Source: Silene conica (lineage: Eukaryota; Streptophyta; Magnoliopsida; Caryophyllales; Caryophyllaceae). Taken from it: DNA of 64,000 nucleotides. The position numbers and the translations under genes are program-made. Position 1 is the stretch's first letter. Each line of letters starts with the position of its first letter. Shown piece after piece: positions 1-13,038 of this stretch. The notes under the pieces were generated by a model. It ran no database searches. It was not told the DNA's origin and saw only the letters and a program-made list of their open reading frames with translations. The stretch is from NCBI GenBank assembly GCA_029255685.2, contig CM055311.2, positions 573,001 through 637,000 on the forward strand, given 5' to 3'.

Positions 1-2727
1 GATAATGGGTGTGTCACAATCAAACCAAATGTGGTAGTAGTACCTAACCATGAAATAAAATACGTAGTTGTCTAATGCAATTTAAAATCCAAAGGATAAA
101 ATACGATTACAACCAAATTTAAAGTTTGCGGAAGCGAAAATAAGTTCAACGATCCAAAAGAAAGATAAAGGCTTTAAGCATTTGTCTTTGAAAGAAACTA
201 TTAAGCGCGCTCTCTTGTGCATCCCACGACTAATTCCCACGGGTACCTGTCACGCGATCTGCTCACACAATTTGTGATCACTACAGGTCCAAGCAAGGAC
301 AAAACAAATAAAAGGGGTCAACAATATTGTTGAGTAAGGTAAACGATTTGAAAGAAATGTAAATGAATTAAGAAGGAATAACTTGGAAGGTATTTTATAA
401 AATAATACATATCAAAAATACTTCGAATAATTGAAAAACATAATATAAGGTTTGCCAATGTTAAATCAAAGGTAACAATAATTTTAAACGGTAAGATTAA
501 CATAAGTGTTCCAAAGTATTCAAGCTCAAAACCAATCCTTCAAGATAGTTCTATTTTCAAGAAAACCTTTCTTTTCCAATTATTTCAACATCGGTATAAC
601 TTTGGATAGAGGCCGTATGAAAAGGATACACTTGCCCCAAACCGGATAAGACGAGGGTCACCAAATCATGTACTAAAACTGTCATAACATCCCGAGTGTG
701 CACACCCCTCTAAGGGCCAACCCCAAAGAGGAAGATAAGAAAACGGGGTCTCGATCAACTAACCCCCATCAAAAGCTCCGTATAGGAAATCCCTTTCACT
801 AGGGACAACCTACCCCTCTACCAAAACCGTTTCAACCAATATGAAATTCCGTTTCCAAAACAAAAAACATTTCCTCAACATTTGATAAGTCATTATAAAC
901 TTGTAGAAAGCAAAACGGTTTTGGGTTTCCGAAAATAATAATTACTTATTTCTTATCAAATACAATATCCTTTCGAGAGATTAAAAAAAATAAATCCTTG
1001 TCCATAATCATTTGTAAGGTAAGTTCAAACAATATAGATACTTAATATAACAAAAGATATCAATATACAAGATAGACAATAATTCAAACGGTTTATCAAT
1101 AGGGTACGCAAAAGGTGTTTTCCCTTACCTTGCAAGCGGCTAAAGGTTAGAGAGCCTCTTCTACGAATCCCAACTCTACATAATATTTAAAATAATAGTC
1201 ACTTATATGAACGACCATTACTAAGCTACTTGTAGAAAATTATGCGATAACTATACTTTCTCGGTTTTTACAGATTCGAAACAGAAACTTTAAATCGTCA
1301 TATCTCCTTCGTTACTAGACGTTTTGAGGTGAGACCAGTGGGGTTTGGTTCCTTAGTGAGTCTTCATCTTTAATGTCTCAGTGGTGAGAGTCTAAAACCA
1401 TGCTTAAGGGCTCCAAAGTTACAGTCTACCAAAGTTGGTCCAAAGGTGAGTCTTAAAACGTTACGGGGTGGTAAATACTCTTAACATGTTGAAACTCGTC
1501 GAAACGAAAGCCTACTACACTTTACATTCATTACACTTTAACATGTGAAGAGATAGGTCACTGATCATTTTTATATGTATAACTAAATTACCCTTTTATG
1601 GAAAAGTAAGCTTTTAACAAGTAAGACTAATTAAAACATTTTTCCAGAACACAACAGAAACTTGTAAAAATCATAATAAATTCAAAACGTCATATTTTTG
1701 TGCATGGTCGGTTTATTGGATTCTTCTATGTGTCTACAATATATTGTTAGCCGTTCATGTTGTTTCAAAAATGGGTTTATCAGATCTAAAAACGCTTTTT
1801 AAAAACAAAGGTCAGGAACTGAGTCAGGAAATGTTTGACATCATAAATCCTTCTTAACTAATCAAACCGAGTTGATTCAAAAGACTATTATCATCTAGAC
1901 TCAAACTCGTTTAACATATTAAAAGATGAGACACTGATTCATTTTATAAATATGGTTTGATGACTCTTTAAGTGAGATCTAGTGATTCGGTTAAACAGAA
2001 AACATGTTGTAGTATATAATTTTTCATTTCTAAACGGTACATGCAAACGTCCTAATTTTTGGTGAGTGTTTTTATAACAATTTAAGGAAAGTCGCAAATT
2101 TTTATCTTCTGAAAATACTCATTTTAACATGTGATTTCAGACCTACTACATGCATGCTACGTTTTTGACAAATTAGTTGTTTTTACTAGATTCAATCCTT
2201 TGCATGCATGGTTGTAGATTCATATGTTCAAGTTTAGATGTTAAGTGATATGTGAATGCATGTTAAAAGGTTAAACAATCAGATTTGAAGGTTTCATAAG
2301 AGCTTACTTAGTGTAGAACTTCAAGTAATGGCAAATTCCTCCTTCCTTACAACCCTTTTCTTCTTCTCCTTCTTATTCTCTCTTCCTTACTCTATTTTAT
2401 TTTTGTTGTTTGTGTGTGTTTTGTGTGGGGAAGGGTTGGTGTCTTAAGTGATTTAAAGGAGGTAAGAAAAAAAAGAAACACAAGTATGGGGAAGGGGGAG
2501 GAGTGGCGGCCCAAGGTGCATGGGGAAGGGGAGATGTTTTCTTCTTTTCCTCTTTCCCATGCATGTGTAATCGTACCGGATTTTTTTGTCGTTTACGGTT
2601 TTTCGTGCGACGGTTTTACGTACGTAATTCTCGGTTATTAATTAATCATACCCGGATTTAATTAATACTCGAGCTTAAATTAAATTTTCCGTTAAAAAAT
2701 TATTACGGATATTGCGGGTATTATACA
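1..2727 (-). repeat. LTR-like remnant of a Ty3/gypsy element
   Basis: No credible gene is present. On the minus strand the block begins TGTATAATACCCGC at 2727, resembling the starts TGTAATACCCCG (4963) and TGTAATAACCCG (49939) of the better supported chromovirus LTRs in this window. Near 309-345 a stretch built around GGTCAAC...GTTGAGTA also occurs at 47912-47935 inside the LTR near 48 kb. Short ORFs here (for example 2414-2641) match nothing and are treated as chance. The left boundary is uncertain and may lie outside the window. Confidence 0.4.
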
Positions 2728-4963
2728 TCGGGTCTGGTCTGCAGAATCACCCTGGACTTTATATCAGAACAATATCTGATTCATATCTTTCTCAGTAACC
2801 AATGCATATGTCATGCTCATGAATGCAACACTAAAATAAATAACCATTAAATACAATGCTCATATAACTCATACTTGCATCCATAATATACAAGGCAACA
2901 TCCATTCATAACACATCACAGAGTAAACATCTATTCATAACACTTCATAGAGTATAGTGCCAGTGTATCCTACCTGGATAGCAATATAATCTCATCACGC
3001 AGCTAACATCCAATCAGCCGAATCACTTCATTACATACTCAACACCTAACAAAATAATATACTTAATTACTAACTAATACAATTACGCAACCAATATAAT
3101 ATATCGATTATTCAAATTAATTATTTAAAAAATATATTACGCATAACGAGACCGTACCAAACATGACTACCTCAATTAACTTAACCAATCCGACCTTACT
3201 ATTTTTATAACTAACCTCAATTAATTAACGAACATAGCAGTTATATACTCGAACTATTGATAACCGTCACATTCGTGTATACCCATTACTTAACAACCTT
3301 AATTATTAAACATGAGTAATATTTACTAATATTAACCATATAATAACAACCATGACAAAATAATAGCAATACTAATAATAATAATAATAATAGTCATAAT
3401 AACAATACTAATAACCATAACAATAGTCATAATGATAACAATAATAATAATAATAATATTAATAATGAAAATAATAATAATATTAATAACAATAACAACA
3501 ACATATAATAATAGTAATAATAATAATAAGACTATAACAATACTAATAATAATGACAACTACGTACAAAACAACACTAACAACACTAATAATAATAATAA
3601 TAATATAATAATCATAATCATAAACATACAAACACACGCAGCACGACACAAAGACACCCTCCTTTTACAGCCCGCGCACCCCACTTCAGGACCACACCAC
3701 CACCAGCCAGCCCACCTATGGCCAGCGCCAATGGTCCCATCCTCTCCCCCGCACCACCAAGCACGCATCCTACGCTCTGGTCACCACTGACAGTACGTCC
3801 TCACGACCACCACAAAACTCTGCCCTAATCTACCTGTACGAAATGCCGAAACCGTTTATGTCTGAGTTCCTGCTCCGGCAATTACCACGTGAAACACCAA
3901 CACCCACCACCTAATACGCTTACCCATAACCGTAAGACCCCGACAAACAACACCTAATCAACCACCAGCCCCCATCGTGGTTCCCACCACGAGAGCATTC
4001 CCCTTATCCCTCACTAACTCTCGTTAAACTCCCTGCCACCACCAGCACCTTTCACCACCACAGACTCCACCATCATAGCCTGATCCTAGCCAGACCGAAC
4101 CCACCGACCCTAGGGCTAGTCACCCACGACAAGGGTGTAACGAGAGGATAGAGTTTGTGGTCCTTGTTTCCCGCAGCCCCTTTCGATGGTTGAAGAACCA
4201 CCCTTATTAACACTACCCCAACTACCACCACGGATCTCCCTATGCACGGTCGAAGCCCCCTTGACATCCCCTCTAACCTGACCCTAAACACAACCGGACC
4301 ATATGTGATAAACAAGGTAAAAATAAAAACTTACCGAGCTGGTCGGGGATAACTGCCTTGTTTACGACGGCTTAAAACAGCGTGAGAAACGACTCGTAAT
4401 TGTTAGGGTAAGGGAGGCAGGTTATGGTGTGAGGATGATTAGGGGTTTTGGTTTGTGAAGCATGTCGATGTGTGTGTGGGTGAGGTGTAGAGTATTAGGG
4501 TTTACATAGTCTTGTGTCACGGTTCTCATAATCTATTCTAGCCTAAAACCATTACGTTTCTCAAGGTCTTACACTCCGTTCCCAACTCGTAATTTAAAAT
4601 AAACGAGTACACATAAATTATTTATAATAATTAAATTATGTAATTTAGTATTAGTAATTATTAATTAAATAATTTATAAGGATATAAAATTATTAGCACT
4701 TATACGAGGAATAAATATAAAATTAAAAATATATTTAATTATAAATATATTATCAAAATTAAAGGAATACGGATGAAATGTCATTTTATGAAATAATTCT
4801 CAAATATAAAATAATTATGAAATACGAAATAACCGTAGAAATACGATTTATAAAATAATAACGGTTTACGTAAAATTCTTTATAAACATTCCATGCATCT
4901 GAAATACTTGCATAGAATATGGTTTGACTGCCGTTGACCGAAGCTAAAATACGGGGTATTACA
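2728..4963 (-). repeat. putative chromovirus (Tekay-like) LTR
   Basis: The right edge is good: the minus-strand start TGTAATACCCCG at 4963 is preceded, in element orientation, by a purine tract (plus-strand TCTTCCCTCC at 4965-4974). Length (about 2.2 kb) and organisation match the LTR at 47.8-49.9 kb: an ATT/TAA-rich stretch, then a C/A-rich block full of CCACCA, then an AT-rich end. The left edge was chosen where the preceding LTR-like block ends and is less certain. It contains no gene; the ORFs at 3332-3768 are translations of simple repeat. Confidence 0.5.
3357..3612. repeat. degenerate TAA/AAC microsatellite
   Basis: About 250 bp of imperfect TAA and AAC trinucleotide runs within the putative LTR. 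The LTR near 48.6 kb carries a pure TAA run at a comparable place, which suggests the microsatellite is an ancestral part of this LTR family. Confidence 0.8.
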
Positions 4964-5813
4964 GTCTTCCCTCCTTAAAATGAACTTCGTCCCGAAGTTC
5001 GCCACCCCATAACGGTAACGAAACATATAACAAGCATGAAACAATCACAAGTAGCACTTATATAGGCTTCAAAACACGAAATGTTACATTCTACCCTCGT
5101 TAAGAAAATTTTGTCCCCAAAGTTTAACGCATAACTAAGTTAAAAAAATATTTCACGAATCACAAAATAATGCATAACATAAGTAATCAGGATGATCTAG
5201 CATATTCGAACAACCACGACTTACCAATTTTCCATGTCATAACAACTAGCCATATCATAAATCATTAAGATTTAACAATCCTATCCTTCTTGAAACATGG
5301 TTACGTCCCCGTAACCCCATTATAAAATTCTACATCCAATGCTCAAGAGGACCATCGAAACAACAGTCACAAATCATCTGATAAGTTAATTACCCTATAC
5401 TAGACAACTATCATCCGGCTTTTAAAGCAATCAAACACAGTTGGAAATTTCACGTTACGCAGTAAAACAAAAATCGGGGTAACTAACACTTATATACCCT
5501 TGAAATCTCTTTTAACCCAACTTGACCTATTTATACAACATGAATACATCACCAAATATCGAGTGGACGTGAACTCATTTTGGGTAATAGCTTTCAAAAA
5601 AAATCCCCACTTTATTAATTTCTTTGGTTCTAAGCCCTATTTTTGGAAAAACAAAAATGGGTATTCTCTACAGTACAAGTCAAGCTTTCATAGACATGTC
5701 AAATGGATTTGACAGGTCGAATTTCGGGTTGAAAATTTAGGGACGTAGGATTCTTTCCGCATCTGATTTTGTTGTTGGGATCAAAACCTATTAGGTTTTG
5801 TTCTTGTTCGTGG
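4964..5813 (-). repeat. decayed 3' internal region next to chromovirus LTR
   Basis: Directly beside the LTR end at 4963 are a polypurine tract (minus strand) and then phrases shared with 49940-50070, for example the stretch around GTTACATTCTACCC and, just after it, TTTTGTCCCC against TTACGTCCTC. In the copy near 50 kb this segment lies just downstream of the chromodomain codons. No coding capacity survives here, so this looks like the 3' untranslated remains of a related element, later hit by the hAT at 5822. Confidence 0.45.
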
Positions 5814-5821
5814 GCTGGTGT

Positions 5822-6514
5822 TAGAGATGGCAATGGATCCCGGATCCTACCCAGATCCACCAGACCCTATACCCAAGGGTAGGATATGGATCCCATTATT
5901 TGAGATCCTTAGGATCTGGATCAGACCCATATCCTTATACGAGTACGAGGGTCGGATCTGGATCCCAACACCAAGATCCAGATCCTACCCTTGGACCCTC
6001 TTTTAATTTCTATAAGGGTAATTTTTGGATAGATTCGACCCTTCAAAGGTAGATCATGGAAATAAGGAATGAAGTATTAGTGTTTATTTTGTTTGAACAA
6101 TTTGTTTTATTATGAATTGTTGGAATTATAATTATTTTGTGGTTTGTAAATCTTATTTGTAAGTTTCTATAAGAATTTTTAACACTTTGTACACTTTTTT
6201 TATTTCTTTTAGATTATGATTTTTAAATCAGTGAAACTAATAGAAGGTAATTCGATTAAAATATCGTCTCTAATTGACAAGTAAAAGTGAAATAGTGTAT
6301 AATAGTGACTTGGTGCGGTTTCATTTGAATATATCGCTGGAGACTGACGGATCTGGATTTTATCCAGATCCTACCTAGATCCTTAGGATGCGGATATGGA
6401 TCTACAATTTTCGGACCCTAAGGATAAGGGTAGGATCTGGATATAACATTTTAAAATGGATCTGGATCTGGATCCTATAGGATCCTGTCCAGATCCTACC
6501 CATTGCCATTCCTA
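5822..6514. mobile_element. non-autonomous hAT element with GGATCC/GGATCT iterations
   Basis: The ends are TAGAGATGGCAATGG (5822-5836) and its near-complement CCATTGCCATTCCTA (6500-6514). They are flanked by a perfect 8-bp duplication, GCTGGTGT, at 5814-5821 and 6515-6522. An 8-bp duplication with TAGRGATGGCAA-type ends is the hAT signature. Both terminal 150-200 bp are built from clustered GGATCC, GGATCT and AGATCC motifs in opposite orientations; the centre is AT-rich. There is no transposase. A relative lies at 41456-42154. Confidence 0.88.
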
Positions 6515-7019
6515 GCTGGTGTGGTATTTGGGCCTATTTCAATGTTGCTTGGAGGAGAGGATAGTACTGAACTTGGTGGTTCATAAACCAACCTACTATA
6601 CGTCATCGACAAATTACTAATTATCATCGACACATTCTAATGAATTACCTAAACTATCCTTCCCATCTCTTTCCATTTTCCTTTATATTCAAATAAATCT
6701 AACTCAAAATTCATTCTTCATCTCACAAAATTCAAATTCAAAAACCGTTTTTTTTTCAACAACAAATTTTTCGTCTCAAATTCAAAACTTCAACACGGTA
6801 TGTATTATTTACTTCTTAGTTTTGTTTTTTTTTTTTTTTTTTTTTGTTTTTTTGTTTTTTGTTATTTTGATAGATTATAAACGGAATTAGGATAGATGCC
6901 TTAATTTTTTTACGGAATTAGGATTGAATCGTAGTTTGAATGTCGGATTTTTAGTTATATTTTTACCCGGATTTGTGTCTTGTTCTTGCCAAAAAACGCA
7001 CGAAATTTTTTTTTTTTAA

Positions 7020-7240
7020 AAAAAAAATAAAAAAAAAGAAGGGACGAAGATAATTTTCGTCCATACTAGGTATGGGACGAAAAAAAATTCGTCTGGGACC
7101 TCAGTGGGACAAAAAAAATTTCGTCTGGGACCATAGTGGGACAAAAAAAAATTTCGTCTGGGACCAGAGTGGGACAAAAGAAAATTTCGTCTGGGACCTA
7201 GTATGAACGAAAATTATTTTCGTCCCAATTTTTTTTTTGT
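7020..7240. repeat. left subterminal repeat array of the MULE
   Basis: Repeated units of about 38 bp of the form GGGACAAAAAAAATTTCGTC followed by TGGGACCNNAG, several in a row, some containing small inverted pairs (GACGAAA/TTTCGTC). The right end of the element has the matching array. Such subterminal motifs are typical transposase-binding or fold-back structures of class II elements. Confidence 0.8.
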
Positions 7241-8092
7241 TTCGTTCCGTCTTGCTTTGTTACCGTAAAAACAATTAATTTTTATTTTAAAATGTTTAAT
7301 TATTTTCAATTAATAATTGATTTTTTTGTATTTTTAAAATTATTTTGTTTTCGTTAGTAAATAGTTTTTATTTTTTCCGTCTTGATTTGTTACCGTAAAA
7401 ACAAAAACAATTACTCTCTCTTATTCAGTCTTGCCTTGTTATTATTTTTATTTTAAAATGTTTATTTTTTTTAATTAATAATTGATTTATTTGTATTTAT
7501 TAAATTATTTTGTTTTCATTTAAAAAATAGTGAAATAGAAATTTTTAATTTTGTGAATGGCTGGACGAGAAAATGACCGAAATGTTCGAGTTCGAAAGGT
7601 GACAGCATCAGCACGGGCTGGAAAACAATTACGGTTTCAGCCAGAGGAGTTGGGGGCTGCTGATGATGTATTGGAGGAGTCTATAAGTCAAGGTGTTGAG
7701 GAGCAGGTTGAAGAGTGGGATCATGAGCAGGATGGGGTTGAGGAGCGGGTGAGGAGGGTTCCCCGTAGACGGGATTACGGGCATTGGGTGGGTGAGGAGG
7801 GTTCTAGTAGTGTAGCGGCTCCGAATAAGAAGAAGTCGGGTAAGGATGATTCTTGGGTGGTTACCGGTCGTGTTCCTGTTGGTCCATTGGTTTGTAACGT
7901 GATTCCCAGCTTTGGGGGACACATCGCCAACAGCTTATGGACTACTCCTAATGATGTAGATCGACCAGTTTTGACGGGTTACCACCGATTTGGTAAGACG
8001 AAGGTGTTGAGTAAATGGCCACTAACTCCCACCTTTCAGTCTATGTATGACGAGAGTAGTCTTTCTCACCTAGTAGATTCCATGGCCGAGCA

Positions 8093-8633
8093 TGTAACAC
8101 CCCAAGAGTATGATATGAGTTTACATCGGTAGATTGAGAGGCTTCTGATATGTTTATAATAGCTCTCACCCACCATTTAGTAACAAGGCCTTGTGCTTTT
8201 GGGCTTCAGTGAGGACAAATAATGGGCCCAAAAGTGTGCATCCATCTTATTGGGTTTGTGTTACGACGGTGGTGGGTCGGGTTGTTACAAATGGTATCAG
8301 AGCGACCCTGCGACCGTGTGGTGAGCCTGTGGTCGGGAGTACCCGGGTCACACACCTAGCGGGGGAGGATTCTGGCCCTGGTTGTGGTCAAGTTTGAGGC
8401 ACAACGAGGACGTTGTGTTCTTTAAGTGGGGGAGTTTAAAACACCCCAAGAGTATGATATGAGTTTACATCGGTAGATTGAGAGGCTTGTGATATGTTTA
8501 TAATAGCTCTCACCCACCATTTAGTAACAAGGCCTTGTGCTTTTGGGCTTAAGTGAGGACAAATAATGGGCCCAAAAGTGTGCATCCATCTTATTGGGTT
8601 TGTATTACGACGGTGGTGGGTCGGGTTGTTACA
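8093..8633 (+). mobile_element. TRIM (terminal-repeat retrotransposon in miniature)
   Basis: Two 197-bp direct repeats (8093-8289 and 8437-8633, about 97% identical) flank a 147-bp interior. A primer-binding site, TGGTATCAGAGC (8292-8303, complementary to initiator Met-tRNA), adjoins the first repeat. A polypurine tract, AAGTGGGGGAG (8424-8434), lies just before the second. The first repeat starts TGTAACACC and both end in TTGTTACA; the second has lost its TG. A 5-bp target duplication, GAGCA, lies at 8088-8092 and 8634-8638. No coding capacity. Removing the element and one duplication copy restores the PMD reading frame at this point. Relatives lie on the minus strand at 51629-52247. Confidence 0.93.
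8292..8303 (+). promoter_or_regulatory. TRIM primer-binding site (initiator Met-tRNA)
   Basis: TGGTATCAGAGC two bases after the 5' terminal repeat; the standard plant priming site for tRNA-iMet. Confidence 0.9.
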
Positions 8634-11600
8634 GAGCATTATAACATGCCACTTATTTCTGCTTTCGTTGAGAGATGGCAACCCGACACCAACAGTTTCC
8701 ATATGCCTTTTGGGGAGATTACCATACTCCTTCATGATGTTGCGCACATCTTAGGTGTTCGGGTAGATGGTGAAAGTTGTCGGGTTAATAGTGATGATGG
8801 GACGTTGGCTGATTCTGTTTTGCATGCTTGTTGCTACTTTGGGAGGACAGTAGAAGAGCTCAGGTGGACGTTGGATCCCCTTAAGAAGACGGTCCCTATT
8901 TACAAGAGTGTGGGTATATATGTGGACTCGACTTTGGAGATGGCGAGGAGGAGTTGTGACTTTGTTGCCGCTCAAGGTTCTTCGTTGTGGTTTTGGCGTC
9001 GACACTTTTCGTCGACAAATCAGGCGATAGGTTAGGTCCTCAGCTATTACCATTAGTGCGTGATCCTGCTGCTGTATATGAGTTTGCATGGGGGGCCGGT
9101 GCACTATCCTTTATGTACCGGCAGTTGGGTATAACTTCACGTTCTGGTGTGAAGACTATTGGTGGTTGCTTGACTTTGCTACAGTCATAGATCTATGAGT
9201 ACTTCCCTATGATTAGACCAGATCCACCATTGGACATTGACGCTACCCAGTCTCGGGCCTGTTGTTGGAGACATCTTGGTTCTTTCCCCCAAACTGCGGA
9301 GAAGTTGTTGGAGTATCGTAAGATTTTAGATGGTCTTAATCATGCTTCAGTAAGGTGGGAGCCTTTTGGGCCGCGTCAGGATGTGTGTTATCCTCGTACT
9401 CTGTTCTCCGGTTGCATTCAGTTCATGGACATAGTAGAGTTGTACCTGCCCGATCGGTGTCTACGCCAATTTGGGTATGTGCAAGTGGTACCTAATCCTA
9501 TTATGCTGACGGATGCGTATCGTCCTGCTTCAGGACGAGACTACGATGTCAGTGTAGGGAAGTTGGGCTATAGTCTATGGGATTGTTGGGACGATCACGT
9601 TATTCACCTTTCTCGTAAGTCGTCACCAGTTACTTTCGTGGGCGAGATGACTACAGAGTACGAGGAATGGTATAAGCTCGTTTCTCACCCGTTCATCATT
9701 GATGCTTAATGATGCTCTTGATCCACGTGATGATGCCCCTTTCACTCTTGAGGTAAAAATTGTTTAAATTTCTTACTTCATTCTAAATATTGCTTACATA
9801 TTCTGACTGTATTTTGTGAAATTGCAGAGTGTCCATGCGTTGCTGGCTCAACTCCTCGATGCCGAGAAGATAGTGGATGATAAGGAACAGTTAGCCTACT
9901 TCCGTAAATTGGTGAAGACCGTCAGACCAATGATGGAGACTATTAGGAACCGTATTGACAAGAACAAAGGCCCCCGGTAAACTGTGAGTGATCACATTCA
10001 GCGTAGATGTGATGGTGTCTACAGTACTCCAATTTCCTCTAAAAGTCATGTAAGACCTCAAGAGGCACTCGACATCCATTATTAGCTAAGCGATGAAGTG
10101 AACAAGCACATAGCAACCCCAGTGTAGTACTCTTCACACATCCGCAATTGGTCAATAAAGCATCTACCGTCATCTTGGCGCCTCTTTCAAATTCTTCTCG
10201 CATTTCAATGATAGCATCCTTCGATATTTTACAAGAAATTCTGGAAAATAATCGGTGAAGACCCGTCAGCCGTCTCGATCTAGATAACTGCAACCGGTGT
10301 CGGATCTCAACATGTTGCGTTTCCAACAAGGAATGAAAACGTATCCAAATGCTATCAATAGCCACTTTCGCGTTATTCAACCACTTCTTTAAATTTGCAT
10401 GAGCCGACTCAACCCGAGATGTAGTGTTATCGAAATGAGTAATCTTGTTCGTTCTGTACTTGGCCCATTTTTCCACGTGCGGGATCCATTGATCCTCAAC
10501 ATAAGCCGCCACAGTCGCAAATTGCCTAGCAAACTCGGTCCACGCCGCATCGAACAACTCTCGGGTCTCCGCCTCGACAACCGCTTTAAACACTCTGCTA
10601 GTTATGTGCTTAGCCCAAGTATCCTTACCCGTGATATTAAGTGCTTTGGTCTCCACGTTCGAATATATATGCCAAAGACATAACAAGTGATCCGAATCAG
10701 GAAAAACAGTTGGAATCATTCAACAACCCACGTTCGAAATTTGTGACAATAACATTAGGTTGAACGTTGTCGTTAAGAAGGGACTTCAGTCCCTCTAAAA
10801 CCCAAACATAGCCATCCTCAGACTCATGAGTAACAATCACATAAGCAATCACAAAGGTCTTCCCAACGCGTGTGACACCGACCATCTCAATAAGCGGAAG
10901 ACCGTATAAGTTTGTCTTGTAGGTGGAATCGATCAGCACAACATAATAGTATGATCGAAACATCTTAACTGATTCTGGATGAGCCATGAACACGTGGGTA
11001 AGCTCCTCCTCCTCCGGATCAGTAACCCAAAACTGAACATACTTATGCTGAACCGCGAGTGCCAGCATTTGTTGTGCCTGGTTTCTCCCATCTCTTTCCA
11101 CTACAACAAATTGACACTTGCGCCACGATTTATGCCACGGGAATTTATAATTTGTGGCTAAATTTTGTTTAGCCACGGGAAAAAATTCATTCACTATTTT
11201 AGAAAAAATTTATGCCACGGGAAATTTTTTCCCGTGGCAAATAGTCAATTGCGCCACGATTTAGGTTACAGTCGTGGCTAATAATCATTTTTGCCACGAA
11301 CAATGTCACACCCATGGCAAATATATATTTAGCCACAGATCATTCCGTGGCCAATATTTCTTTAGCCACGGCTTACATATTGTCCGTGGCAACATATTTG
11401 TTTAGCCACGAAACTAGTAAGAAACACCAGTGGCTAAGATTTTCTTCAGACTTTTATCAAGATATTTCATATTAAGGTAAACGTAAAAACTTGGTTTTGT
11501 AAGAAATAAAAGGAAAATACAAAAGCTGAATGAAACTTAATCAAATATACATAATATGAAAAATTTAAATGTAAAATTTTGAAAATATTTTGATTAATTT

Positions 11601-12886
11601 AATAAATATTTGGTATTTGTTTTTTTAGTCTAATAAGGAATGTAAAACTTCTTTAAAATGATACACACGTAAAGAAAATTACCATCGTCTTCAATTTTTT
11701 ATTTTTTTTACAGACTAGAGTAATATTTATTGATTTTTTCATAACATCGATAATTTAATAAATAATTAATTCTTTTTTTGTTACATTTTATAATATTGAA
11801 TAACATTATTCAAATACCGCATCACATTTAAAGAGAAAGTATGTCCAATTAAATATTAACTTATTAACACCTATCATTGAGAAGTCTGAAACTAATATAT
11901 TGTTAAGTTTTTCATTAGAAAATTGATTTACAACTTTATTTGTAAAATATTTCTAGAAGAACTTGAATTCGAGATGTTAAATTGGAAAAAAATTGGGAAA
12001 GTTTTTAAGGAGAAAAAAAAGAAAAGACAATTAGATTTATAATATGATTAAATAAAAAAAGTACTCTAAAGAATTAAATTTAAAATGATTTCCAATAAAT
12101 CATTGAATAAAATGGAAAAAAAACATAATGATAGAATAACCGATATAAAAAAATCAATATAGAAAAACATTTTAATTATTGAAAATGAGCGTATGAGCGT
12201 ATCACACCGAAAAGTAAAATGGAAATTAAAATAATAGATTTACATGTGTAAATAAAGTGAAACTTTGTTAACAAAAAAAATCAAGAATAATGAAAATAAA
12301 TCAATTTAGAGAAAACAAAAATTTGTACGATCTTTTCTTTGTTTTTTGGCAAAAACTGATTATTTTCGAGTTAATAATGTCTTGGTCATTTTTTTAAAAC
12401 TCGGTCATTGATACCCATATGTAATCATTATTCAAAAGTGATCATTACTTAGTAAGAAGTGATTAAACTTTTTTTCGTTACAAATACGACGATCTTACAA
12501 ATAATATTTGTGTTGAAAAATATATTAAAAAATGGATAAAAGAGAATAAAATAAAAATGCCGACAAATGAAAAAAAATATAAAAAAAAAATATATTAGGG
12601 AAAAAAATATAAGGAAAATTTGATTAAATAGTTTGGAGAAAATGGTTTTGTTGACTCGGGCAAAAAATAACCCGAGCATTATTAGTCGGGAGGTCAACAT
12701 TGAAAACTCGAGTAATTTGAAAAAAATTATATTTTTTTTGTAAAAATATGTAAATCATTTAATTTTTTTCGCAAAAATAATAGTGAAGGTAATTTAGAAA
12801 GAAAAAAATATAATTTAAAAAGGTTTCAAAGTCTTAACTATATCAACAAGCTTAAGTTATAATTTCGGTAGCTCATCATAATAACA

Positions 12887-12943
12887 CCACAGTTAAGCGT
12901 GCTCAGGTGACAGTAGTCTTGGGATGGGTGACCTCCTGGGAAG
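12887..12943 (+). other. 5S rRNA-like fragment (3' half with internal promoter boxes)
   Basis: CAGTTAAGCGTGCT (12890-12903) and GATGGGTGACCTCCTGGGAAG (12923-12943) are the box A/intermediate region and box C of plant 5S rRNA, in the right order and spacing. The first ~60 bases and the 3' terminal ~20 bases of 5S rRNA are absent, so it is not a functional gene. 5S-derived sequence occurs in plant Cassandra TRIMs and in some SINEs; no terminal repeats are visible here, so the source is open. Confidence 0.8.
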
Positions 12944-13038
12944 CATATATGATTCGCAAAAGTGAATGACTTCTGATTGTAAGTAACGAGTTGAGATAAC
13001 TAGCCAAACAAGGATTAAAGCTTGACAAGATTCCATAT

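Larger units (their letters stand above)
7557..9980 (+). pseudogene. plant mobile domain (PMD, MAIN-like) gene, interrupted
   Basis: The ATG at 7557 opens an exon whose first ~100 residues are charged and variable. The PMD core follows, recognisable by FVERWQPDTNSFHMPFGEIT (from 8663), the DKSGDRLGPQLLPLVRD block (9018-9068) and the YRQLG...GVKTIGGCLTLLQ block (9118-9184). Exon 1 ends at 9752; a GT-AG intron runs 9753-9827; exon 2 (9828-9980) ends at TAA. Lesions: a TRIM at 8093-8633, a frameshift near 8985, TAG at 9188-9190 where the family usually has Trp, and a short duplication with stop at 9706-9716. PMD proteins of host origin (MAIN, MAIL1) act in the nucleus in genome stability and silencing; transposon-borne copies are common and of unknown role. 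This copy lies inside a MULE and is transcribed towards the transposase. Confidence 0.82.

Noticed and set aside
3332-3768. Open frames on the minus strand of about 100 and 69 codons
   Set aside because: They translate TAA/AAC microsatellite into Ile/Val/Leu runs; no domain and simple composition.
12887-12943. Functional 5S rRNA gene
   Set aside because: Only the middle and part of the 3' half are present; both ends of the RNA are missing.
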